Assembly (NCBI GenBank): GCA_030611815.1
Contig: JAUWPC010000171.1
Location: 1-7,193, forward strand
Direction of reading: 5' to 3'
From: Desulfobacteraceae bacterium
GTDB taxonomy: Bacteria; Desulfobacterota; DSM-4660; Desulfatiglandales; Desulfatiglandaceae
DNA: 7,193 nucleotides
This document shows positions 1 to 5,674 of this stretch, piece after piece. The translations under genes were made by a program, and so were the position numbers. How positions within the stretch are numbered: position 1 is the first letter of the stretch; each line of letters opens with the position of its first letter. The notes beneath the pieces were generated by a model, which did not search any database, was not told where the DNA came from, and worked only from the letters and a program-made list of their open reading frames with translations.

Positions 1-12
1 ACTTTAGGAGAC

Positions 13-29
13 CCCCGGCAAAACCGGGG
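13..29. other. GC-rich perfect hairpin in the leader (possible terminator of an upstream gene)
   Basis: CCCCGG at 13-18 pairs with CCGGGG at 24-29 around a 5-nt loop (CAAAA). The 3' side continues ATTTACG, which is only weakly T-rich. It could be the intrinsic terminator of a gene left of the window, or a structured part of the leader of the gene at 187. No reading frame entering from the left edge looks like a recognisable protein end: one frame stops at 43-45 and another runs without a familiar motif to about 105. Confidence 0.4.
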
Positions 30-79
30 ATTTACGCAGGATTAATTAAAGTCAATCGGGGTTGGGGAAATTTTTACCA

Positions 80-96
80 CCGGGTTAGATACCCGG
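80..96. other. Second compact hairpin in the leader
   Basis: CCGGGT at 80-85 pairs perfectly with ACCCGG at 91-96 around the 5-nt loop TAGAT. It has the same stem and loop lengths as the hairpin at 13-29 and lies just before a small AT palindrome, TAATTGATTA at 101-110. There is no T-run after it, so it is not a convincing terminator. It may be an operator or leader structure for the gene at 187. Confidence 0.35.
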
Positions 97-152
97 GACA
101 TAATTGATTATCTTAAGAGGACATTAAAGAAGTAGATGTAAGTCAGCACCCA

Positions 153-177
153 ATTATCTGAAATTACAGGAGATAAT
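153..177. promoter_or_regulatory. Inverted repeat touching the ribosome binding site of the acyl-CoA synthetase alpha gene
   Basis: ATTATCT (153-159) and AGATAAT (171-177) are perfect 7-bp inverted repeats with an 11-nt spacer. The likely Shine-Dalgarno AGGAG is at 168-172, so its last two bases are in the right arm and the rest lies in the loop. The repeat could be a repressor operator, or an mRNA hairpin that modulates ribosome access. The SD-to-ATG spacing of 14 nt is long, so a non-standard ATT start at 178 (in frame, 5 nt after the SD) cannot be excluded. Function is inferred only. Confidence 0.3.
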
Positions 178-186
178 ATTCAATTT

Positions 187-1614
187 ATGAACCCAATCGA
201 AAACAATAACGAACACTTCCTCACTAAATTCTTGGAGCCGCGGAGCGTTGCCGTGGTAGGCGCCTCTAATAACACTGCGGGGATCAACTATCACCTGGTT
301 GCCAATCTGGTCCGTCTCGGATTTGAAGGCAAGATCTTTCCTGTCAACCCGAAAGAAAAGGAGATCATGGGTCTTCGGGCCTATCCCAGCGTAAAGGATA
401 TCGATGAACCGGTGGACCTTGCCGTCATCGGAGTGTCACATGCCTTGGTCCCGGGGATACTCAGAGAATGCGTCGATAAGGGGATCAAGCGGGTAACCAT
501 CATTGCCGGTGGGTTTTCCGAGGCCGGGGAAGATGGAAAAAAGGCCCAGGAGGAAATGGCCCGGATCGTAAAGAATAACGGTATCCGGGCCATCGGCCCC
601 AATGCCCTGAGCCCCATCAACGTACCGTCAAAGTTCTGCATCAGTTTTCATCCTGTCAGCTCAATCAAGCGCGGTGGTCTTTCCCTGATCTTTCAATCCG
701 GGCTCTATGAACCCAGATTTACCTGGCTTATGACGGATTTTAATTATCATCTCAACAAGCTCATAGACCTTGGCAACAAAATGGATATCAACGAGGTGGA
801 TGCCCTGAGTTATCTGGTCCAAGACCCGCAGACGCATGTGATCGGTATTCATCTTGAGAGTATAGCGGGGGACGGAAGGGAATTCTTGAGACTCATCCGG
901 GAAGCCACCGCCCGGAACAAACGGGTTGTGGTTTTGAAATCGGGCCGGAGCAAGGCTGGTGCAAAGGCCGCTGCCTCTCATACCGGCGCCATCGTCCGGG
1001 GAAATGACCTGGTTTTTGACAGCGCCATGAAGCAGGCCGGGGCCATACGCGCATACAGTCTGGAGACGTTCTTTGATTTGACACGTGCCTTTGAACGTTT
1101 CGGCTCTGTATCAATGAAAGGAAACCGCATATTCCTTGCCACGTTCCCCGGGGGTGAAGGCGTCATAACGACCGACCTGTGTGAGGAGGACGGCCTCAGA
1201 TTGGCCGAGATTGATGATACGACCGTTGACAAACTGCGTACCATATTCCCCCCCTGGGATATTCCGCCCAACCCCTGGGACCTGGGCCTTACCATTCAGT
1301 TTAACAATCCGAATGTTGTGTACCGGGTCATGATCGAGGCCATGCTCGAAGACTCCAACGTCGATGCATTAGCGATTCAGATCCATCCCATGGCGTTTAT
1401 TTTTCCCAAAGAACTCTTAGAGCTGTTTGGAAGTTCCGTGGCCGCCCAAAAGCCGATTGTCCTGTGGCTTGCCGGCATGGAATCAGGAAGACACGAGGTC
1501 CTGCAATCGTTGGAAGAAAAACGTGTTCTCGTATTCCCATCTCCGGAAAAAGCCATCCGTGCCTTGTCGGCCCTGTATCGCTTTTCAGGCCTTGACAGAC
1601 GTTGTCCAATGTGA
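187..1614 (+). CDS. NDP-forming acyl-CoA synthetase, alpha (CoA-binding/ligase) subunit-like protein
   Basis: This 475-residue cytoplasmic protein belongs to the ADP-forming acyl-CoA synthetase/succinyl-CoA synthetase superfamily, whose members interconvert acyl-CoA + NDP + Pi with the free acid + NTP through a phosphohistidine. Seen in the sequence: an N-terminal Rossmann CoA-binding domain (about residues 14-145) with VVGAS at 23-27 and GPNALSPIN at 137-145; a first flavodoxin-like ligase domain (about 160-300) with FQSG at 169-172, LGNKMD at 195-200 and SHTGA at 264-268, whose His265 corresponds to the phosphorylated His of the family; and a second ligase domain (about 315-470) beginning at a GGEG loop. 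The length matches a stand-alone alpha subunit. There is no ATP-grasp (beta) domain here or elsewhere in the window. Two signatures deviate: GPN-A-LS where the family usually has GPNCLG, and QSGLY where QSGA is usual. The acyl substrate cannot be read from the sequence, and a non-catalytic or regulatory role remains possible. The ATG at 187 was chosen because the conserved domain begins 14 residues later; AGGAG lies 14 nt upstream. Confidence 0.85.
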   Translation: MNPIENNNEHFLTKFLEPRSVAVVGASNNTAGINYHLVANLVRLGFEGKIFPVNPKEKEIMGLRAYPSVKDIDEPVDLAVIGVSHALVPGILRECVDKGIKRVTIIAGGFSEAGEDGKKAQEEMARIVKNNGIRAIGPNALSPINVPSKFCISFHPVSSIKRGGLSLIFQSGLYEPRFTWLMTDFNYHLNKLIDLGNKMDINEVDALSYLVQDPQTHVIGIHLESIAGDGREFLRLIREATARNKRVVVLKSGRSKAGAKAAASHTGAIVRGNDLVFDSAMKQAGAIRAYSLETFFDLTRAFERFGSVSMKGNRIFLATFPGGEGVITTDLCEEDGLRLAEIDDTTVDKLRTIFPPWDIPPNPWDLGLTIQFNNPNVVYRVMIEAMLEDSNVDALAIQIHPMAFIFPKELLELFGSSVAAQKPIVLWLAGMESGRHEVLQSLEEKRVLVFPSPEKAIRALSALYRFSGLDRRCPM

Positions 1615-1714
1615 AAGGCAAGGCTGAAGAGCGTTTATAAAAGATCGTTCTTTCGGAAACAAACATAAATAGCTCAAATCAGATTCAAATAAAATGCCGG
1701 CCAGTCGATCACCT

Positions 1715-1720
1715 TATAAT
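1715..1720 (+). promoter_or_regulatory. Candidate -10 box directly before the phosphate transporter start
   Basis: A perfect TATAAT sits 11 nt before the ATG at 1732. No good TTGACA-like box lies 16-18 nt upstream. If used, transcription would begin around 1727, giving an mRNA with almost no leader, which fits the lack of a Shine-Dalgarno before this gene. A chance match in AT-rich DNA is quite possible. Confidence 0.25.
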
Positions 1721-1731
1721 TAGACAAAATC

Positions 1732-4017
1732 ATGAGTATTGAAATCTTTTTCGTGGCGGTTGTTGTCTTATTGCTTTTCGCCGTTTTGGATTTAGTTGTG
1801 GGCGTCAGTAACGACGCAGTCAATTTTCTAAATTCCGCAATCGGCTCAAGGGTGGCGCCCTACGTTGTCATTATGGTTATTGCGGGGCTGGGGATTCTTA
1901 CCGGTGTAACTTTTTCCAGCGGGATGATGGAGGTCGCAAGAAAGGGAATATTTCATCCCCAGTTTTTTACCATGCCAGAGCTTATTACCATCTTTATGGC
2001 GGTAATGCTGACAGATATTCTCCTCTTGGATCTTTTTAACACCTATGGATTACCCACATCCACCACTGTATCCATTATCTTTGAGCTTTTGGGAGCTGCC
2101 GTGGCAGTTTCGGCAATCAAGGTAATGCAGACGAGCAGCGGTCTTATGGGATTGGGGGAATATATAAATACAGCCAAGGCCCTGATGATTATATTTGGTA
2201 TTCTTCTGTCAATTGCCGTGGCCTTTTTCTGCGGTGCCCTGGTTCAATTTGTCACCCGTTTGATCTTTACATTTGACTATGAGAAGAGGCTCAGGCGTTA
2301 CGGATCACTTTGGGGCGGGGTTGCCATGGCAACCATTACCTTTTTTATCCTGGTAAAGGGGGCCAAGGGTTCCTCTTTTATGTCACCTGAGGCAATCCAA
2401 TGGGTCAAGACCAATTCCCTCTTTCTCCTGATTTCCATATTCATCATTTCAGCCGCCTGTCTACAAATCTTAATCTCTTTTTTTCGCATAAACATTTTAA
2501 AACCTATTGTTCTGGTGGGCACTTTTGCGCTGGCCATGGCATTTGCCGCAAACGATCTGGTAAATTTCATCGGCGTTCCCTTAGCCGGCCTAAATGCCTA
2601 TACAACGGCAATAGCTTCGAGTGATCCCCTCAACATTACCATGAGCGCCCTGAGTAAAAAAGTGCAGTCCCAGACCGGTTTGTTGCTTTTGGCGGGCGCT
2701 ATTATGGTGATTACCCTGTGGTTATCCAAAAAGGCCCGAACAGTAACCGAAACAGAAATCAGGCTGGGACAACAAGAGGAGGGAACGGAGCGTTTTGAAT
2801 CCATATGGCTCTCCCGCACCATTGTCAGGATGGCGGATTCGTTATTTGGCTCCTTAAGAACTATCGTCCCTCGTGATATCAGGAAAGCGATCGGCAGACG
2901 AATTGACCCCCATACCGATAAAACCTTTGTGGTACGCGACAACCAGCCTTCTTTTGATTTGATCCGGGCATCCGTTAATCTGATGGTTGCCAGTGCTGTG
3001 GTGTCTTTTGCCACATCCATGAAACTCCCCTTATCGACGACATATGTAACCTTCATGGTGGCCATGGGAACATCGTTCTCTGATCAGGCATGGGGAAGGG
3101 AGAGTGCTGTTTACCGCGTTACCGGGGTCCTCACGGTGATCGGCGGATGGTTTATGACGGCATTGATGGCCTTTGTGGTCTCATTTCTCTTTGCAAATAT
3201 TATCTACTATTTTAAAGTGCCTGGCGTTATAGCTATTATGCTTTTTGCAGGGGCATTAATTTGGAAAAACCAGAAGCAGCACAAGGATCGTGTAAAGGAA
3301 ACAGAAGAGGCCAAGATTTTTAATTTGAAGAAAATCCATGACCCTCACATGTCAGTCTCTAACACCTTTGATCACCTGGCGTATCTTTTGAAAGCGATTC
3401 GGGAATCCTTTGATGTATCGTTTGACGCATTATTCGACCAGGATATCGATCAGCTAAAAAAACAAAGAAAAAAGGTGAAACAAATTCAGCTTTGGACCAA
3501 CATTATAATGGCCAATGTTTTCAAAGTATTACGCCTGCTTCAAAAGGAGGATGTAAAAATATCCTATAAATACGCTCAGACCATCAGAAGGTTGCAAAAA
3601 ATATCTGATGGCCACAGGGATACCATCGTGCGCGCATACAAGCATATCGGGAACAAACATAAGGGGCTCTTGGACATCCAAATCGAAGAGCTTAAACAAA
3701 TCAAAATATGTATCCTTGATATCATTCTAAAGGCAGAAACCTCCTTCAGAAAGAAAGAGATTGTGAATTATCAAAATATAGTCGATCAGTACCAATACAT
3801 GAGGGATCTGGCGGATCAATTCAATCAGAATCAGATTGAAAGGATAAGAAACGACACATCTAAAACGCGTCTCAGCATTCTATTTTATGCCATTGTTGGA
3901 AACTGCATAATGATTGGAAAGCAAAACATCAAACTGCTCGAGATTTTCAATGAATCTTTTAAATTCGACGAGCAGTTATCAAAATCATATTTCAATGCAG
4001 ATAGGGCCAGACCTTAA
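1732..4017 (+). CDS. PiT-family inorganic phosphate transporter with C-terminal PhoU-like domain
   Basis: This 761-residue inner-membrane protein is predicted to import phosphate by cation symport. Residues 1 to about 515 hold some 12 hydrophobic segments and the duplicated PiT signature: GVSNDAVNF at 24-32 paired with AANDLVNF at 272-279 (Asn27/Asp28 and Asn274/Asp275), and LPTSTT at 107-112 paired with LPLSTT at 432-437. A charged cytoplasmic loop (about 335-405) separates the two halves. From about 530 to the end the protein is soluble, helical and rich in Lys, Gln and Glu, resembling the PhoU/DUF47 fold that often occurs as a separate gene beside pit; here it is fused. The motif wording resembles the long PiT transporters I associate with Bacteroidetes (from memory). 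The start is set by the first hydrophobic helix beginning at residue 4. No Shine-Dalgarno is visible before it. The gene stands 117 bp after the preceding one and 75 bp before the next, and the co-localisation does not suggest a shared pathway. Family assignment is firm; ion coupling and affinity are not determinable. Confidence 0.93.
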   Translation: MSIEIFFVAVVVLLLFAVLDLVVGVSNDAVNFLNSAIGSRVAPYVVIMVIAGLGILTGVTFSSGMMEVARKGIFHPQFFTMPELITIFMAVMLTDILLLDLFNTYGLPTSTTVSIIFELLGAAVAVSAIKVMQTSSGLMGLGEYINTAKALMIIFGILLSIAVAFFCGALVQFVTRLIFTFDYEKRLRRYGSLWGGVAMATITFFILVKGAKGSSFMSPEAIQWVKTNSLFLLISIFIISAACLQILISFFRINILKPIVLVGTFALAMAFAANDLVNFIGVPLAGLNAYTTAIASSDPLNITMSALSKKVQSQTGLLLLAGAIMVITLWLSKKARTVTETEIRLGQQEEGTERFESIWLSRTIVRMADSLFGSLRTIVPRDIRKAIGRRIDPHTDKTFVVRDNQPSFDLIRASVNLMVASAVVSFATSMKLPLSTTYVTFMVAMGTSFSDQAWGRESAVYRVTGVLTVIGGWFMTALMAFVVSFLFANIIYYFKVPGVIAIMLFAGALIWKNQKQHKDRVKETEEAKIFNLKKIHDPHMSVSNTFDHLAYLLKAIRESFDVSFDALFDQDIDQLKKQRKKVKQIQLWTNIIMANVFKVLRLLQKEDVKISYKYAQTIRRLQKISDGHRDTIVRAYKHIGNKHKGLLDIQIEELKQIKICILDIILKAETSFRKKEIVNYQNIVDQYQYMRDLADQFNQNQIERIRNDTSKTRLSILFYAIVGNCIMIGKQNIKLLEIFNESFKFDEQLSKSYFNADRARP

Positions 4018-4042
4018 ATATTAACTCGGTAGGGTATCCATA

Positions 4043-4065
4043 TTTTTCAAGAAATTGCTGAAAAA
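4043..4065. other. AT-rich inverted repeat between transporter and dehydrogenase genes
   Basis: TTTTTCA (4043-4049) and TGAAAAA (4059-4065) form a perfect 7-bp inverted repeat with a 9-nt spacer in the 75-bp gap. The stem is nearly all A-T and so weak as RNA. It could be a protein-binding site or a poor terminator, and could be chance in an AT-rich spacer. Confidence 0.2.
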
Positions 4066-4092
4066 GAGAATCTATTACATCAAAGGTGGGCG

Positions 4093-5475
4093 ATGAATAA
4101 GGATATTAAAGAGGCCTTGATTAAGATTGTGGGTCAGCAGAATTTCACTGATCTATTGATAGATCTGGTCTCTTATTCCTATGACGCTTCTGACCACGAT
4201 CACCGGCCTGACTGGGCAGTGTGGCCGACTAATGCGGAGCAGGTTTCCCTGATCCTGAACATGGCCGACAAGCGCCGCTTCCCTGTCATTCCCCGGGGCG
4301 CTGGAACCGGGTTAGCCGGTGCAGCAGTTCCGGTGCGCGGGGGCCTTGTTTTGGATATGTGCAGGATGAACAGGCTGATTGAGATCAGGATAGCTGATCG
4401 CCTTGCCGTGGTCCAGCCGGGCGTAGTCTATGACGATCTGCAAAAGGCCTTGGCCCCTTATGGTTTCTTCTTCCCTCCGGACCCTGCCAGCGGCAAGGTA
4501 TGCACGATTGGCGGCAACGTGGCTACCAATGCCGGGGGGATCAGGGGCGCAAAATACGGGGTGACAAGGGATTATGTCTTGGGGCTGGAGGTTGTCCTCC
4601 CCGGGGGCCGAATCATGCGGACCGGATCACAATGCATGAAGTCGGTCTCGGGCTATGATTTGGCCCGGCTCTTTGTCGGATCAGAGGGCACCCTTGGCGT
4701 GGTTACTGAAATCATCTTGAAAATCAACCCGAAGCCAACGGCCATAAAGACCAGCCTGGCGCGTTTTACCAGCCTCAAGGATGCAGGCCAGGCCGTCACA
4801 GATATTATGCACTCCGGCATTATTCCAAGCGTATTGGAGGTGCTTGACGATAACACCATCAAGGTTCTTCGGGAGCACGCAAATATGGACCTTCCCGATG
4901 CCATGGCAATTATTTTAGTCGAGACTGATGGGTACACCGAGACTGAAGCCTCTGTTCAAATGGACAAGATCACGGAGATTTTCAATGAAAACAGGGCAAC
5001 CCATATCCGGACAGCCGAATCTGTGGAAGAGGCAGAGGAATTGTGGCTGGCCCGCAGGTCTGCCGGGAGTGTCGCTGCACAGCTTCGGACCAACAACGTG
5101 TCAGAAGATGTGGCCGTTCCCATCTCCAAGGTGCCCCATCTCCTGACCGGTATTTCGACCATTGTCCATAACTATCATCTACCCTTTGTTATCTTTGGAC
5201 ACGCGGGCGACGGCAACCTCCATCCCAAGGTCATGTATGACAGCTCTGACCCGGACCAGGTAAAGCGGGCTGGCAAGGCAGTTGATGAGATCTTTAGGCT
5301 TACCTGCGAGTTAGGCGGAACACTCACGGGCGAACATGGCATCGGTCTCTCCAAAGCGCCTTATATGACATTGGAACACGACCCGGTTGAAATGGATGTT
5401 ATGCGCAAGATAAAGGAGATATTCGACCCGAATAATATCCTTAACCCGGGCAAGATGGGACTTGATGTTATGTAA
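4093..5475 (+). CDS. GlcD-type FAD-linked 2-hydroxyacid dehydrogenase/oxidase
   Basis: This 460-residue flavoprotein of the VAO/PCMH family (FAD_binding_4 followed by FAD-oxidase C domain) belongs to the group containing glycolate oxidase subunit GlcD, D-lactate dehydrogenases and D-2-hydroxyglutarate dehydrogenase. These oxidise a 2-hydroxyacid to the 2-oxoacid with FAD as acceptor. Seen: the FAD pyrophosphate-binding loop PRGAGTGLAG at 67-76; the second FAD motif IGGNVATNAGG at 139-149, followed by YGVTRDYV; and the C-terminal metal/substrate motif GHAGDGNLHP at 369-378 with GEHGIG at 413-418. His370, His377 and Glu414 occupy the places of the divalent-metal ligands known in D-2-hydroxyglutarate dehydrogenase. 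The protein ends with the family's usual DPNNILNPGK stretch. Length is normal and there is no signal peptide or membrane helix. The start follows an AAGGTGG Shine-Dalgarno (4083-4089) only 3 nt away. No GlcE, iron-sulfur GlcF or EtfAB gene lies in the window, so the electron acceptor is unknown. The substrate (glycolate, D-lactate, 2-hydroxyglutarate or another) cannot be assigned from sequence. Confidence 0.93.
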   Translation: MNKDIKEALIKIVGQQNFTDLLIDLVSYSYDASDHDHRPDWAVWPTNAEQVSLILNMADKRRFPVIPRGAGTGLAGAAVPVRGGLVLDMCRMNRLIEIRIADRLAVVQPGVVYDDLQKALAPYGFFFPPDPASGKVCTIGGNVATNAGGIRGAKYGVTRDYVLGLEVVLPGGRIMRTGSQCMKSVSGYDLARLFVGSEGTLGVVTEIILKINPKPTAIKTSLARFTSLKDAGQAVTDIMHSGIIPSVLEVLDDNTIKVLREHANMDLPDAMAIILVETDGYTETEASVQMDKITEIFNENRATHIRTAESVEEAEELWLARRSAGSVAAQLRTNNVSEDVAVPISKVPHLLTGISTIVHNYHLPFVIFGHAGDGNLHPKVMYDSSDPDQVKRAGKAVDEIFRLTCELGGTLTGEHGIGLSKAPYMTLEHDPVEMDVMRKIKEIFDPNNILNPGKMGLDVM

Positions 5476-5519
5476 GGTGTTGGGTATTAGGTACTGGGTA
5501 TTTATTGGGTATTGGGCAG
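5474..5519 (+). repeat. Tandem heptamer array, TGGGTAT family (block A)
   Basis: The heptamer TGGGTAT occurs at 5481-5487, 5495-5501 and 5506-5512, with degenerate copies between and around: AAGGTGT 5474-5480, TAGGTAC 5488-5494, TGGGCAG 5513-5519. A 4-nt insertion (5502-5505) breaks the register. The array starts on top of the stop codon of the dehydrogenase gene (TAA 5473-5475). The + strand of block A has only one or two C residues and four GGG runs. No function is known; it resembles the short tandemly repeated heptanucleotide class described in cyanobacteria, by type and not by sequence. Confidence 0.8.
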
Positions 5520-5533
5520 TGGTGGAAAAAAAT

Positions 5534-5568
5534 GAACATCGAACATCCAACATCGAACGTCGAATGAA
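5534..5568 (+). repeat. Tandem heptamer array, GAACATC family (block B)
   Basis: Five successive heptamers: GAACATC at 5534-5540 and 5541-5547, then CAACATC, GAACGTC and the degenerate GAATGAA ending at 5568. The unit is unrelated in sequence to block A but has the same 7-bp period. An A-rich stretch follows (5567-5577). Because 7 is not a multiple of 3, reading through the array gives a short peptide with heptad-like repetition (NIEHPTS). I regard this as an artefact of the repeat and not as a gene. Confidence 0.8.
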
Positions 5569-5583
5569 AAAACAAAAACGCTA

Positions 5584-5629
5584 ACTTTAAGCACTTTAGC
5601 TCACTTTAGGCATTTTAGGCACTTTTCCG
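5584..5629 (+). repeat. Tandem nonamer array, ACTTTAGGC family (block C)
   Basis: Five head-to-tail units of about 9 bp: ACTTTAAGC (5584-5592), ACTTTAGCTC (5593-5602, one base longer), ACTTTAGGC (5603-5611), ATTTTAGGC (5612-5620) and the degenerate ACTTTTCCG (5621-5629). This is a third repeat family, with a different period from blocks A and B. The first eight bases of the window, ACTTTAGG, match the unit, so another copy may end at the left edge. Confidence 0.75.
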
Positions 5630-5641
5630 GGTATTGGGTAG
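5628..5641 (+). repeat. Second TGGGTAT-family patch (block A')
   Basis: Two heptamers, CGGGTAT (5628-5634) and TGGGTAG (5635-5641), match the block A unit in the same orientation and resume immediately after block C. Blocks B and C are therefore flanked on both sides by the A family. The patch lies 23 bp before the Shine-Dalgarno of the CoA-ligase gene. Confidence 0.6.
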
Positions 5642-5674
5642 TAGAGGTCACGATTGCTGTAATGGAGGACTGTA

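Noticed and set aside
104..132. TTGATT (104-109) as a -35 box for the first gene
   Set aside because: The sequence 17 nt downstream is AAGAAG, which is not a plausible -10 element.
1592..1641. TTGACA (1592-1597) plus TATAAA (1636-1641) as a promoter for the transporter
   Set aside because: The spacing is 38 nt, far from the 16-18 nt needed, and the first box lies inside the end of the preceding gene.
2598..3065. Minus-strand open frame of 155 codons inside the transporter gene
   Set aside because: It is antisense to conserved PiT helices including the second LPLSTT motif, with no recognisable domain.
5311..5553. Minus-strand open frame of 80 codons ending in the dehydrogenase gene
   Set aside because: Its N-terminal part is translated TGGGTAT/GAACATC repeat (repetitive QYPINTQYLIPNT-like peptide) and the rest is antisense to the conserved dehydrogenase C-terminus. 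No family match is apparent.
5532..5567. Eleven-codon frame MNIEHPTSNVE preceded by a GGTGG motif, resembling a leader peptide
   Set aside because: The codons are simply the GAACATC heptamer read in rotating frames, and there is no attenuator-like structure after it. The SD-like GGTGG lies at the edge of the neighbouring TGGGTAT repeat.
5474..5642. CRISPR array
   Set aside because: Units are 7-9 bp, contiguous and degenerate, with no regular spacers, and there are no cas genes in the window.
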